From PALSA-968 sp964387075 (lineage in GTDB: Bacteria; Bacteroidota; Bacteroidia; B-17B0; Aurantibacillaceae), in assembly GCA_964387075.1 (NCBI GenBank), contig CAYLVB010000008.1:62001-126000 (forward strand): DNA of 64,000 nt, in the 5' to 3' direction. Under the pieces are notes generated by a model that saw only the letters and a list, made by a program, of their open reading frames with translations, ran no database searches and was not told where the DNA came from. Made by a program: the position numbers and the translations under genes. Of the stretch, positions 41,530 through 51,276 are shown piece by piece; the stretch's first letter is position 1, and each line of letters starts with the position of its first letter.

Positions 41530-41941
41530 AAGCAGGCACCCACTGCCAAATTACGCCACCGATCTTAGCGCGGGTATGGACCTGCGCGCGGAGCTTACAG
41601 CCCCCATTGAATTAAAGCCCATGCAGCGCGCTTTGGTACCAACCGGCATCTTTATTCAATTACCACCCAAATTCGAAGCGCAGATCCGCCCCCGCAGTGG
41701 CCTGGCTTTCAAGAATGGCATTACCGTGCTTAACTCGCCGGGCACTATAGATGCCGATTATCGCGGAGAAGTAAAGGTGCTTTTGGTGAATCTATCCAAT
41801 GAAACATTTGTGGTGAATGACGGCGAGCGCATCGCACAAATGGTCATAGCCCGCCACGAGACAGCCGAATGGAAAGTGGTGATGGAGCTCGAAGACAGCG
41901 ACCGCGGCGCAGGCGGATTTGGAAGTACAGGAAGAAAATAA
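41504..41941 (+). CDS. dut: dUTP diphosphatase
   Basis: Trimeric dUTPase of 145 residues that hydrolyses dUTP to dUMP and keeps uracil out of DNA. The five motifs are visible: YATDLSAGMDLRA, PRSGLAFKNG, NSPGTIDADYRGEV, GERIAQMVIA and the flexible C-terminal RGAGGFGSTG. It overlaps the flippase end by 26 bp and is followed one base later by pgk, so the three share a transcript. Confidence 0.95.
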   Translation: MLQVRIVNKSRHPLPNYATDLSAGMDLRAELTAPIELKPMQRALVPTGIFIQLPPKFEAQIRPRSGLAFKNGITVLNSPGTIDADYRGEVKVLLVNLSNETFVVNDGERIAQMVIARHETAEWKVVMELEDSDRGAGGFGSTGRK

Positions 41942-41942
41942 C

Positions 41943-43139
41943 ATGAAAACAGTAGACTCTATAAATTTCTCAGGCAAGCGCGCGGTGATACGCGTGGATT
42001 TTAATGTGCCTTTGAACGATAAATTCGAAGTTACCGACGAAACCCGCATCAAAGCAGCTGTGCCTACCATCACGAAAATTTTAAAGGAGGGCGGAAGCGT
42101 TGTGTTGATGTCGCATTTGGGAAGACCAAAAGAGGGTCCAACAAACAAATATTCTTTGCAACACATTGTAAAGAATGTTTCTACCGCTATTGGCGCGGAA
42201 GTGAAATTTGTGAATGATTGCATCTCTGAAGAAGCATTTGAACTTTCGGGAGCTCTGAAGAGTGGAGAGGTACTGCTACTGGAGAACCTGCGTTTTTACA
42301 AAGACGAAGAAAAAGGCGACGAGGCTTTCGCGCAAAAACTGGCGAAGCACGGAAATGTATACGTGAATGATGCTTTTGGTACCGCGCATCGGGCCCATGC
42401 TTCTACTACTATTATGGCAAAGTTCTTTGACGAAGCGCATACATGTTTTGGGTATGTGATGGCAGGTGAAGTGGCCAGTATCAGCAAAGTATTGAATAAT
42501 TCAGAAAAACCTTTTACCGCCATCATCGGTGGAGCGAAGGTTTCAGATAAAATTCTCATCATCGAACAATTGATGAACAAGGCACAGCACATCATCATTG
42601 GCGGCGGTATGGCCTTTACATTTGTAAAAGCAATGGGAGGAAAGATCGGGAGATCCCTCTGCGAGGATGATCGCCTGGAAATAGCGAGATCACTCATTGA
42701 GAAAGCGAAACAAAAAGGCGTGCATCTGCATTTGCCTTCTGATGCGATCATAGCCGATAATTTCTCGAACGACGCGGCACATAAGCATTCGGCCATCAAT
42801 ACCATTCCCGACGGATGGATGGGATTGGATATTGGCCCTGAAACTTCGAAAAGCTACGCTGACGTGATCAAAGATTCAAAGACCATTTTGTGGAACGGCC
42901 CCATGGGCGTTTTTGAAATGAGCAATTTCGAACAAGGCACAAAAGCCGTGGCGGAAAGTATAGTCAGGTCTACCGGTAACGGTGCCTATTCGCTCATTGG
43001 CGGAGGAGATTCGGTGGCCGCTATCAACAAATACAATATGGCAAGTAAAGTAAGTTATGTATCAACCGGCGGCGGTGCGCTTTTGGAATATATCGAGCAG
43101 GGAAGTCTACCGGGTGTAAAAGCAATTCAAGGAAACTAA
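41943..43139 (+). CDS. pgk: Phosphoglycerate kinase
   Basis: Glycolytic kinase of 398 residues forming ATP from 1,3-bisphosphoglycerate. N-terminal RVDFNVPLND, SHLGRPKEGP and ENLRFYKDEE bind the triose substrate; C-terminal NGPMGVFE and GGGDSVAA bind nucleotide. Starting 8 codons upstream (41919) would overlap dut; ATG 41943 leaves one base after the dut stop. def follows 1 bp later. Confidence 0.96.
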   Translation: MKTVDSINFSGKRAVIRVDFNVPLNDKFEVTDETRIKAAVPTITKILKEGGSVVLMSHLGRPKEGPTNKYSLQHIVKNVSTAIGAEVKFVNDCISEEAFELSGALKSGEVLLLENLRFYKDEEKGDEAFAQKLAKHGNVYVNDAFGTAHRAHASTTIMAKFFDEAHTCFGYVMAGEVASISKVLNNSEKPFTAIIGGAKVSDKILIIEQLMNKAQHIIIGGGMAFTFVKAMGGKIGRSLCEDDRLEIARSLIEKAKQKGVHLHLPSDAIIADNFSNDAAHKHSAINTIPDGWMGLDIGPETSKSYADVIKDSKTILWNGPMGVFEMSNFEQGTKAVAESIVRSTGNGAYSLIGGGDSVAAINKYNMASKVSYVSTGGGALLEYIEQGSLPGVKAIQGN

Positions 43140-43140
43140 T

Positions 43141-43740
43141 ATGGTGTTACCGGTTGTTGTATACGGGGATCCCGTGCTGCGAAAAATGGGAGCGGAGATC
43201 GACAAAGAATATCCGAATCTCAATGAGCTCATTGCAAATATGTTCGAGACCATGTACAACGCCAATGGCGTAGGTCTCGCCGCCCCGCAAATAGGCAAAG
43301 CTATCCGTTTATTTGTAATTGATGCCAGTCCTTTTGCAGAGCGTGATGAAGATGATGAGGAAGAGAGTGAATTAAGCAAGGAAGAACTCGAATACCTGAA
43401 GAATTTCAAACGTGTTTTTATCAACGCGCAGATCATCAAAGAAGAAGGCGAGCCATGGAAATTCAATGAAGGCTGCCTGAGCATTCCGAAGATCCGTGAA
43501 GACGTGAGTCGCCATGACACCGTAACCGTGGAGTATTGTGATCAGCACTTCAAAAAACACAAGGAAACCTTTACAGGCCTTGCCGCGCGCGTAGTGCAGC
43601 ACGAGTACGATCATATTGAAGGGAAATTGTTCACAGACCGCATCAGCCCATTGCGTCGCAAACTATTGGCAGGAAAGCTCAATGACATTGCCAAAGGAAA
43701 ATTCTCTGCCGATTACAAAACGCGTGTCTATAACAAATAA
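43141..43740 (+). CDS. def: Peptide deformylase
   Basis: Metalloenzyme of 199 residues removing the formyl group from new proteins. All three motifs are intact: GVGLAAPQIG (about 42-51), EGCLSIP and QHEYDHIEGKL. An acidic insertion (ERDEDDEEESELSKEE) between motifs 1 and 2 is longer than in E. coli and is common in Bacteroidota. It begins 1 bp after pgk. Confidence 0.95.
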   Translation: MVLPVVVYGDPVLRKMGAEIDKEYPNLNELIANMFETMYNANGVGLAAPQIGKAIRLFVIDASPFAERDEDDEEESELSKEELEYLKNFKRVFINAQIIKEEGEPWKFNEGCLSIPKIREDVSRHDTVTVEYCDQHFKKHKETFTGLAARVVQHEYDHIEGKLFTDRISPLRRKLLAGKLNDIAKGKFSADYKTRVYNK

Positions 43741-43743
43741 GCC

Positions 43744-44334
43744 ATGAACAAATTTCTTTTCTTTCTTCCTATCATAGCCCTGCTTTCCTGCAATACAGGC
43801 ACAGAAGAAAAAAAGACCTTACCTGCAACTGACACGGTTGCAGGACCAAAGGAAAAACCTGTGCAGGCTGAAGTTCCGGAAAAAGAAGAACTCCTGTCGC
43901 AGATCAAGGACATGGAGAAGGAGCTTTTTTCTGACGAAAAGCTGGACGAAGGAAAGGCTAAAAAGATGGTTTTGATGTACGATCAATATTACCAGCATTA
44001 TCACCTGGCCTCTGAAACCCCCGATTTCCTGTATAAGGCCGGCGAGATCACCGAGAACATCAACCAACCGTATCGCGCCATTAATTATTACACCCGTTGC
44101 TACGAAGAGTATCCCACCTTCAAACTGCGCGCCGAATGCCTTTTTCGCATGGCTAACCTGTACGACTTTAAACTCAGTAATTATATCAAGGCAAAAGCGC
44201 TCTACGAAGAAGTGAAAGAGCAATACCCAAAAACGCACTGGGCTACCGATGCCGACGCGGCCATAAAACTAATGTCTAAGTCAGACCAGGACATGATCCG
44301 TGAATTTGAAAAGAAGAATGGTGTAAAGAAGTAA
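43744..44334 (+). CDS. Lipoprotein with tetratricopeptide-like repeats
   Basis: Lipoprotein of 196 residues: signal peptide with lipobox ALLSC (Cys at about residue 16), acidic/proline linker (TEEKKTLPATDTVAGPKEKP), then a helical TPR-like C-terminus (QPYRAINYYTRCYEEYPTFKLRAECLFRMANLYDFKLSNYIKAKALYEE pattern). It resembles YbgF/BamD-like outer-membrane lipoproteins, but no tol or bam gene is near. It is last in the flippase-dut-pgk-def string and abuts the stop of the convergent large gene. Confidence 0.8.
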   Translation: MNKFLFFLPIIALLSCNTGTEEKKTLPATDTVAGPKEKPVQAEVPEKEELLSQIKDMEKELFSDEKLDEGKAKKMVLMYDQYYQHYHLASETPDFLYKAGEITENINQPYRAINYYTRCYEEYPTFKLRAECLFRMANLYDFKLSNYIKAKALYEEVKEQYPKTHWATDADAAIKLMSKSDQDMIREFEKKNGVKK

Positions 44335-47300
44335 TTACTTCAGCAGACTTACCACCCCTGCCAGTTGTTTTTTCTCGTTCTTCGTGGTTTTGGCCTCGAT
44401 CTTCCATACGTACACATCTTCCTGCACGATGTCCTCGCCTTTGGCCTGGAAGCGACCATCCCATCCTTTCTCCAATTTGTCGGAGAAGAACACTTGGTTG
44501 CCCCAGCGGTCGAAAATAAAGAGTTTGAAGTCCTTCAGGCCCGATCCTACAGCCTTGAACACATCGTTGATACCATCGCTGTTTGGACTGAATGCGTTGG
44601 GAACATACAGCGCGTAATCGTCTTCAATGCGAAGGATACGGATGGTAGAGTCCTTGCAGCCATAATCAGAAACCACTACAAGCTGAACCACAAAACTTCC
44701 GGTATCGCCATACACGTGCGATGGGTTTTGCAGCCCGGAAGAATTGGTGGCCGAATAATCACCAAAGGTCCAGCCCCAGGTTACAATATTGGCCCCGTAA
44801 GAACCATCGTAGAATTGCGTAGAAGGTTCGAGAATGGTTGTGGGCTGCGGACTCATGCTAAAGTCAGCCTTAGGAACAGGATACACATTTACCGTTGCAG
44901 AGGCTGAGTTCACACAACCGTTGTTGTCAGTAAGGGTAAGCGTTACATTGTAATTGCCCTGCACGGTGAAGCAGTGATAAGGTGCCGCCGACTGGCTCGT
45001 GCTGCCATCGCCAAAGCTCCAACTGTAATTTCCGCTGGAAGATGTGGTATTACTGAAGGTAGTGCAAACAGGTGCGCAACCCGAACTGTTTTGAGGTGTT
45101 AAGCTTACGGCGGGAACGGGATTTACGCTTACCGTGGTGGTTGCAGAACTTTGACATCCGTTGACATCGGTACCTGTAACCGAATAAACGGTTGTGGTAT
45201 TTGGATTAGCCACCACACTCGCTCCGGAGGTTGTATTCAAACCGCTTGCGGGACTCCAGGAATAGGTGTTTGCCCCGCTCGCGTTGATGGTGGCGCTTGT
45301 CTGACCCGCGCAAACCGTTCCGGTAGTAGCGCTTACCACCGGTAAAGAATTGATGGCTACTGTGGCAACGTTCGCGTTCACACATCCGTTAGGGTCAGTT
45401 ACCGTCACTACATAATTTCCGGCCATGCCCGAGGTGGCCATAGGAATAGCCGGGTTTTGACTGTTGGAGGAATAACCCAAAGGCCCGCTCCACGAATATC
45501 CCGTCGCGCCATTGGGCGTACAACTTAAGTTGATCGTTGCGTTAATACATACCGTGGCGCCGGTAGCTGTTACAGTTGGTAAAGGATTGACGGTTACGTT
45601 AACGGTTGCGGTGTTTACACACATATTAGCGTCGGTAACAACTAAAGTGTAGACTCCTGCCGCGCTGGCCGTAACACCGGGGATCGTTGGATTTTGAACC
45701 GAAGAAGTAAATGTATTAGGTCCGCCCCACACATAGCCTGTTCCACCATTCCCGGTCAGGTTCAGTGCCTGGTTCACACAAGGTGTGTTGCTGGCTGCAA
45801 CCGGGGCGGGTAAGGGATTTACTGTAACCGTTGTAGTTGCAACGGCTGTGCAGGTTCCTACAGTGCCTGTGATAGTATAGGTTGTTGTAGCCCCGGGATT
45901 AGCCGTTACCACAGATCCTGTTGTGGCACTTAAACCTGTTGCCGGCGCCCAGTTGTAAGTTGTTGCTCCATTAGCCGTAAGCGTAGCGGTTCCCTGGCCT
46001 AAGCAAATAGTGGCGGTGTTGACAGTAACGGTGGGATTTGTTACGACGGTAACCGTTGAGCTTGCTGAGCTCACACAGTTATTCGCATCGGTTCCTGTAA
46101 CTGTATAAACTGTTGTCGTTCCGGGATTCGCGCTTACTGTTGCTCCGGTAGTGGCACTCAATCCGCCGGGTGGTGACCAGGCGTAAGTAGCAGCTCCATT
46201 CGCGTTCAAATTCATGGAGGTTCCCGCGCATATCAAACCGCTGTTCACCCCCACGTTAGGAAGGGGATTTACAACAATAGAGGTATTTGCGGTGCTCACG
46301 CATCCGTTCGCGTCAGTGCCGGTAACCGTATAATTTGTGGTGGCGCCGGGTGTTCCGGTTACGGTTGCTCCCGATGTTCCGCTGAGCCCGGTTGCCGGAC
46401 TCCACGAATATGTATTTGCTCCATTAGCGGTGAGTGTTGCGGTTCCTTGTCCTAAACAGATCGTTGCCGTATTCACACCAACAACCGGCAAGGGGTTTAC
46501 CGTTACAGTACTTGTTCCTGAGGCGGTACAGGTTCCTACAGTGCCGTTGATCGTATAAGTTGTAGTTGCGCCGGGGTTCGCTGTAACAACAGAACCTGTT
46601 GTTGCGCTTAAACCTGTTGCCGGTGTCCATGAATAAGTTGTGGCTCCGCTCGCGGTAAGCGTCGCGGTTCCTTGTCCTGCACAAATTGTTCCGCTGGAAA
46701 CAGCAAGCGTGGGATTGGATACTACGGTGATCGTTGATGTTGCGGTGGAAGTACAGGTTCCGTTTGCGCCCGTTATGGTATACACTGTGGTTGTGCCCGG
46801 GTTAGCGGTTACTGTACTTCCGGTAGTTGCACTCAGCCCGGTGCCGGGCGCCCAGTTATAAGTAGTTGCCCCGGTAGCAGTAAGCGTGGCGGTGCCTGAA
46901 TTACATATCGAGGCGCTGTTCACATTCACCGTAGGGGTGGGTGTTACTGTTACGGTGGCTACTGTTGTAGCCGTACAAGCTCCATTCGCGCCCACAATCG
47001 TGTACGTAGTAGTTACTGTTGGGCTGGCTGTTACCACACTTCCACTGGTTGAACTTAGACCCGTAGCGGGCGACCAGGTGTATGTAGTACATCCGTTTGC
47101 AGTTAATGTGGTATTGTTTCCGTTACAGATCGCCGCCGAGTTTACAGCTATAGTGGCAGACCCGGCGGATAGAACGGTTACTGTTTGTGTAACCGAGCTT
47201 GCGCAGAGCGCGTTGGAAACTGTGGCCGTATAAGTACCCGCGCAAATACCGGAAAGCGAAGAGGTGGTTTGCCCGCCTGGCGCCCAGGAATAGGTGTATA

Positions 47301-48567
47301 TACCATCACCGCCGGTAACGGCGGTAACACTGGCAGTGCCGGTACAACCTCCCGAACAACCGGTATTGGTTGCGGTAACCGTTGCTGCCAGTGGAGCCAA
47401 TAATTGGACGAACTCTGTGTGTGTTGAAGGACATGCGCCACCGATCGTTTCGGTTATCGCGTAAGTTCCGGGGGTAGTGTAGTTGTGGCTGGGAGGATTT
47501 CCTCCATTGTAGTTCGCCGATCCATCTCCGTAATCCCACACGGCCGCGCAATCACCGGTCGACATATCGTTGATCACCGCATTAAGACTGGCTCCGCAAA
47601 CAAGAGCAGGTGCCACGGTAAAGTTGGCGTTCGATCCAATCTGGCAGGTTGAGTTTGTAAATGAGAGATTGAAGCCGGTATTGTTGTTGCTATAGTTCGA
47701 TATCTGTATAGCGTAAGTTTGCCCGCAGGTAACGTTCATAGCCGGGGAGAATTCCTGTGGATCTGCGCCGAAAGCGTTGTTGCCACAGGCAACGTTTCCT
47801 CCCTGGTTCTGCATGCCAAATCCTGCACCCGACCCTGCGGCATAATTATAATTGCAACAAGCCAATGTACCGGGACATCCTGCACTAATATTCCAAAGTG
47901 CCCAATCGTATTCGCTGGCGGGCGGGCAAGTTGCGGTCCAGGCAAGCAACCCTGATTGTGTAATGGTGAACTGAACAAAAATATCCTGCTGCGGGGCACT
48001 TCCAAAACATGCAGGCGCTTGCCCGGATGAGTTATTAGGAATGGTTGCGCAGTTGTAAGGCTGCGTGCAAATGGGAATGGCCTGCGCGCAGGTATTTCCC
48101 GGGCCGGGTAATGGAGGAGTAGAGTTTATACAAAGCTGAAAAGTTCCATCCTGCAAAGTAGTAGAGGCAACGCCTACCCAAACCTGTTGGCCTGCCACCA
48201 TTCCCCAGGTTGTATTGATGTTATTACCGCCTGTAGCCGTTGTACAATATTCTAATTGCGCGCCGGCACCGGTTGGACAGTTACCGGTATAAATAATGAT
48301 CTCTGCATTCTGCATGGTGCCGGGATCAACGGTAAACGTGTTGTTTGATCCGTTAGCTACATACGTGTACCAAACTACATTAACGGGAGAGGCATTACAG
48401 GTTCCGTACAGGGTATTATCGGTAAGCGCACCTGCATTGGTTCCGTTCACGCAGGCAGAGCCCGAAGACAGGTTTATAGAGGTTGCGGTGGCGCAGTTCA
48501 TCGACTGGGAAAACAAATTTCCCATACTTAAACCGACAAAAAACAAGAGAATAAAGATCTGTTTCAT
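44335..48567 (-). CDS. Giant secreted repeat protein with PKD and gliding-motility C-terminal (T9SS type B) domain
   Basis: Exported protein of 1410 residues. Signal peptide (about 1-20); N-terminal beta domains with paired cysteines to about 300 (CATATSINLSSGSACVNG); a PKD domain with YGDGSANYNGG; about nine tandem Ig-like repeats of ~75 residues (TICLGQGTATLTANGA, SWSPATGLS, TTTYTITGT); another PKD (SWSFGDGSTS); PKD-like DFSMSPQPTTIL; and a gliding-motility-associated C-terminal domain (YVPNAFSPNSDGINDVFK, FDRWGNQVF). Likely a surface adhesin or sheath protein. The stop abuts the convergent lipoprotein gene. Confidence 0.88.
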   Translation of the reverse strand: MKQIFILLFFVGLSMGNLFSQSMNCATATSINLSSGSACVNGTNAGALTDNTLYGTCNASPVNVVWYTYVANGSNNTFTVDPGTMQNAEIIIYTGNCPTGAGAQLEYCTTATGGNNINTTWGMVAGQQVWVGVASTTLQDGTFQLCINSTPPLPGPGNTCAQAIPICTQPYNCATIPNNSSGQAPACFGSAPQQDIFVQFTITQSGLLAWTATCPPASEYDWALWNISAGCPGTLACCNYNYAAGSGAGFGMQNQGGNVACGNNAFGADPQEFSPAMNVTCGQTYAIQISNYSNNNTGFNLSFTNSTCQIGSNANFTVAPALVCGASLNAVINDMSTGDCAAVWDYGDGSANYNGGNPPSHNYTTPGTYAITETIGGACPSTHTEFVQLLAPLAATVTATNTGCSGGCTGTASVTAVTGGDGIYTYSWAPGGQTTSSLSGICAGTYTATVSNALCASSVTQTVTVLSAGSATIAVNSAAICNGNNTTLTANGCTTYTWSPATGLSSTSGSVVTASPTVTTTYTIVGANGACTATTVATVTVTPTPTVNVNSASICNSGTATLTATGATTYNWAPGTGLSATTGSTVTANPGTTTVYTITGANGTCTSTATSTITVVSNPTLAVSSGTICAGQGTATLTASGATTYSWTPATGLSATTGSVVTANPGATTTYTINGTVGTCTASGTSTVTVNPLPVVGVNTATICLGQGTATLTANGANTYSWSPATGLSGTSGATVTGTPGATTNYTVTGTDANGCVSTANTSIVVNPLPNVGVNSGLICAGTSMNLNANGAATYAWSPPGGLSATTGATVSANPGTTTVYTVTGTDANNCVSSASSTVTVVTNPTVTVNTATICLGQGTATLTANGATTYNWAPATGLSATTGSVVTANPGATTTYTITGTVGTCTAVATTTVTVNPLPAPVAASNTPCVNQALNLTGNGGTGYVWGGPNTFTSSVQNPTIPGVTASAAGVYTLVVTDANMCVNTATVNVTVNPLPTVTATGATVCINATINLSCTPNGATGYSWSGPLGYSSNSQNPAIPMATSGMAGNYVVTVTDPNGCVNANVATVAINSLPVVSATTGTVCAGQTSATINASGANTYSWSPASGLNTTSGASVVANPNTTTVYSVTGTDVNGCQSSATTTVSVNPVPAVSLTPQNSSGCAPVCTTFSNTTSSSGNYSWSFGDGSTSQSAAPYHCFTVQGNYNVTLTLTDNNGCVNSASATVNVYPVPKADFSMSPQPTTILEPSTQFYDGSYGANIVTWGWTFGDYSATNSSGLQNPSHVYGDTGSFVVQLVVVSDYGCKDSTIRILRIEDDYALYVPNAFSPNSDGINDVFKAVGSGLKDFKLFIFDRWGNQVFFSDKLEKGWDGRFQAKGEDIVQEDVYVWKIEAKTTKNEKKQLAGVVSLLK
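45110..47155 (-). repeat. In-frame tandem repeats of about 225 bp
   Basis: Roughly nine direct repeats, each encoding ~75 residues, within the 44335 gene. Three or four units are near-identical at the protein level (TATICLGQGTATLTANGA occurs repeatedly). Such repeats are prone to expansion, contraction and misassembly, so copy number may vary. Confidence 0.8.
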
Positions 48568-48570
48568 GTT

Positions 48571-48930
48571 TTATTTATTGCCGGGTAGATTATTTGATGA
48601 ATAGTATGCCGTTTGTGGCAGGGGAACAAAGCCCGTCTTCTTGATATCGGCATAAGAAGGAACCATGATCCGAACATTGGGTTTTAACCAGAGATAAACA
48701 GTTTCAGTTTGGTGTCTTTTAGACTGGATGGAATCTAAAGAACTCAATGGAAAACCAATTTTTTCGCGCGAATCAATGACCTGTACCTGGTAGGTACCCT
48801 CCATTTTTTGGTAAAGCTCCATGAGACGTTTTGATTCGGCTCGGGCTTTTTCCGGGTCGCTTTGCTGGGCACAAAGCGCAAAACTAAACAGGAGGAACAG
48901 GTTTAGTAAAAAGAATTTCGTTTTCGTCAT
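48571..48930 (-). CDS. Exported hypothetical protein
   Basis: Protein of 119 residues with a signal peptide (MTKTKFFLLNLFLLFSFALCAQ). The mature part starts with a charged helix (SDPEKARAESKRLMELYQKMEG) and continues TYQVQVIDSREKIGFPLS and VYLWLKPNVRIMVPSY. Family not recognised. Starts further upstream (48954) add non-signal residues, so ATG 48930 was chosen. It lies 3 bp before the giant secreted gene on the same strand and may be co-transcribed and functionally linked to it. Confidence 0.65.
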   Translation of the reverse strand: MTKTKFFLLNLFLLFSFALCAQQSDPEKARAESKRLMELYQKMEGTYQVQVIDSREKIGFPLSSLDSIQSKRHQTETVYLWLKPNVRIMVPSYADIKKTGFVPLPQTAYYSSNNLPGNK

Positions 48931-49027
48931 TTTAATGCAAGTGTATAATAACATGTTAAGGTAAGAAATATGCCCTTAAAAAACAAGTTATTAAGAAGAA
49001 AACACGGCCCAAAATGAGAAAAAAGAC

Positions 49028-49054
49028 AAGGCCGGCACCCGATTAGCCGACCTT
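49028..49054 (-). terminator. Terminator of the YceI gene
   Basis: On the minus strand AAGGTCGGC (49054-49046) pairs with GCCGGCCTT (49036-49028) with one wobble, followed by GTCTTTTTTC. Confidence 0.75.
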
Positions 49055-49070
49055 CCCTTGTATATACCTT

Positions 49071-49685
49071 TTATCCTTTGGTGCCCGCGGGAACCTGAAC
49101 CAGTTCTATGTTACAACTAATGGTCACCTTCTGGCCAATGGCCAGGCCACCCGCTTCCAGGGCGGCATTGTATTTTAAACCAAAATCGTAGCGGTCTATC
49201 TCGCCACTTACCCGAATACCGGTACGCGTCATTCCATAAGGATCTTTAATGATACCGGCGAATTTTCCGTTAAGGGTAATGCTACGTGTAACGCCATGCA
49301 TGGTGAGGTTACCAATTAACTTGTAGTTCTTGTCTTTCAGTTTTTGAAATTGTTTGATCTCGAATTTGATGGTCGGGTATTTTTCGGCGTCAAAGAAATC
49401 CGCGCTTTTCAAATGGCCGTCTCGCTTAGCGTCTTTGGTGTCGATGGAGGCAACCTGGAAGGTAAGCTCACCGCTTGCGTCGGTAAGATCGGGCTTGTTG
49501 GATTTGATGTTCGCACTGAAATCGTTGAACTGCCCCGTAGTTTCTGATACCATCATATGCTCTACCGAAAAGCCGATGGATGAATGGGATTTGTCGAGAT
49601 TCCAGGTTGGTTGTTGTGCGTTCACCTTACTAAAGAGCATCGCAGCTGCCAGGAGCGCGAGGCTTAATTTGTTTGTTGTTTTCAT
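49071..49685 (-). CDS. YceI family exported lipid-binding-like protein
   Basis: Periplasmic protein of 204 residues. Signal peptide (about 1-23, ending NAQ), then the YceI lipocalin-like barrel: WNLDKSHSSIGFSVEHMMVSE, a stretch of SADFFDAEKYPTIKFEIK, and GNLTMHGVTRSITLNGKF. YceI members bind isoprenoids or related lipids and are often induced by stress. A -7 box (49718-49711) precedes it. Function here is inferred from family. Confidence 0.92.
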   Translation of the reverse strand: MKTTNKLSLALLAAAMLFSKVNAQQPTWNLDKSHSSIGFSVEHMMVSETTGQFNDFSANIKSNKPDLTDASGELTFQVASIDTKDAKRDGHLKSADFFDAEKYPTIKFEIKQFQKLKDKNYKLIGNLTMHGVTRSITLNGKFAGIIKDPYGMTRTGIRVSGEIDRYDFGLKYNAALEAGGLAIGQKVTISCNIELVQVPAGTKG

Positions 49686-49710
49686 ACTGTGTGTTTTTGT
49701 TTTATAAGAA

Positions 49711-49718
49711 CAAAGGTA
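49711..49718 (-). promoter_or_regulatory. -7 box TACCTTTG of the YceI gene
   Basis: Exact TAnnTTTG match on the minus strand, about 25 nt before ATG 49685. No good -33 box was seen. Confidence 0.45.
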
Positions 49719-49798
49719 TGGTCGTAACTACGGCCCGATGAATAATGCAAAACAATAAAAAAGATTAAAGCAGCTTAAAAACTTAAGGCAGATTAAGA

Positions 49799-50377
49799 CT
49801 ATTTACCTTTTAAGAGATGTTTTTTCAATTTACTCAGGAACTCGGGTGTAATTCCTAAATAAGAAGCAAGATATTTTTGCGGAATGCGGCGATCGAACTG
49901 CGGATACTTTTTCTGGAAGGCCACATAGCGTTCTTCAGCCGTGAAACTGTTCGTATTGGTCACCCGCTGGAATTGCGCCGCTAACGCATTCTGGAAAATG
50001 ATGCGGAAATATTTTTCGAGTTGAGGTATCTGCGCGTAGAGTTTATCCATACCGGCCTTGTCGGTATATAATACTTCCGAATCTTCGAGGGCGTCGATGC
50101 TGAAAATAGAGGCCTCGCTGTTACTGAAACTGGAGATATCCCCGGCCCACCAGTCCTCAATAGAAAAGCCGATCACATGTTCTTCACCTTCCTTATCGGT
50201 AAAATACATGCGGATACATCCTTCTTTAACGAAATAAATGTATTTGGAGACGTCGCCCGCTTCTAACAGGAACTGCTTGCGCTTTATTTTTTTAGAATGA
50301 AAGGTATCCGAAATCAGCTGCGCATCTTTCTCGCTTAAAGGAACGTGACGTCGTATGTTCTTGGTCAGGATCTCCAT
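49799..50377 (-). CDS. Crp/Fnr family regulator
   Basis: Transcription factor-like protein of 192 residues. N-terminal cyclic-nucleotide-binding fold (KRKQFLLEAGDVSKYIYFVKEGCIRMYF, GFSIEDWWAGDISSF), dimerisation helix, and a C-terminal winged helix (AEERYVAFQKKYPQFDRRIPQKYLASYLGITPEFLSKLKK). This short type is common in Bacteroidota and usually does not bind cAMP. The target is unknown. It follows the 50395 gene by 17 bp on the same strand, so both are probably co-transcribed. Confidence 0.88.
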   Translation of the reverse strand: MEILTKNIRRHVPLSEKDAQLISDTFHSKKIKRKQFLLEAGDVSKYIYFVKEGCIRMYFTDKEGEEHVIGFSIEDWWAGDISSFSNSEASIFSIDALEDSEVLYTDKAGMDKLYAQIPQLEKYFRIIFQNALAAQFQRVTNTNSFTAEERYVAFQKKYPQFDRRIPQKYLASYLGITPEFLSKLKKHLLKGK

Positions 50378-50394
50378 CGTTTAAAAGTACATAT

Positions 50395-51132
50395 TTATTG
50401 CTTACCCCTTGCTTTTTCGCCGGGTTCTATACGTCGCCTGCTTTTGTAATAATAAGTTAGGCCGGCACCAATGAACAGCTGCGCCTTAAAACGGTCGTGG
50501 TACTGTTCATCACGGTCCGCGGCCAGGTCATTTATAAGTGGGGCAGAGGCTGCAAAGGTAAAATAGGGGGCAAAACGGCCACTGGTCTTGTATTCAACTT
50601 TGCAATTCGCATATAACAAAAGCCCCTGGTAGATCTCGGTGAATACGCGTGTTTCCCAAAAAGCTGTGTCAACCCTGCCTTCTTCCGCTTTATCTACGAT
50701 GATCTGTATGCAGGGGCTCACATCGAGATCGAAAGTAAGCCTGGGAGAAATGGACCTACGGTAATTGATCCCAAAACCGCCCCAGAAGCGTTTAGAGAAA
50801 ACGGGCACCGGGTCTTTTAGTAAAAAATGCGTGAAGAACTCGGCGTCACTAAAAAGATAACGCGATGCGGCAGCGCCCAGCGTGATCATAAAATTGATGT
50901 TCTTGAGGGGAGTGTAAGTGCTATCGGTGCGGGCCGATTTTAAGCAAAGCGCGGCACCGGGAAAAAAACTTCCGTATTGAGGATATTTTGCGCCCAACAG
51001 GGCAAAATGCGAAGCGGAGCACTGAAAAGAAGTAGAACGATACCTCACGGTGTCAGAGTCGTCCTGTCCTACCAATAAAAAACCGGGAAATAAGAACAGG
51101 AAGATAAAATATCTAAGAGGTGCGGTAAGCAT
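50395..51132 (-). CDS. Exported, probable outer-membrane beta-barrel protein
   Basis: Protein of 245 residues with a signal peptide (about 1-23, ending LLVGQ). The rest alternates short amphipathic strands with turns (TFDLDVSPCIQIIVDKA, GLLLYANCKVEYKTSG, KAQLFIGAGLTYYYKSRR), as in small outer-membrane barrels. No enzyme motif was seen. It is 17 bp upstream of a Crp/Fnr gene on the same strand. Family not recognised. Confidence 0.6.
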   Translation of the reverse strand: MLTAPLRYFIFLFLFPGFLLVGQDDSDTVRYRSTSFQCSASHFALLGAKYPQYGSFFPGAALCLKSARTDSTYTPLKNINFMITLGAAASRYLFSDAEFFTHFLLKDPVPVFSKRFWGGFGINYRRSISPRLTFDLDVSPCIQIIVDKAEEGRVDTAFWETRVFTEIYQGLLLYANCKVEYKTSGRFAPYFTFAASAPLINDLAADRDEQYHDRFKAQLFIGAGLTYYYKSRRRIEPGEKARGKQ

Positions 51133-51276
51133 TACGTAAAGATACTAAATACGCTGTTATGTGTCTTTCAGGGGCCGACCGTGGAGAGCAGCTATATAAA
51201 ATTGACCATTGAAAAAGTAAAATTTTTAAAGGATACCTTTTTCGATTTTAGACGTGCAATTTTAATTTTTCCTTGT

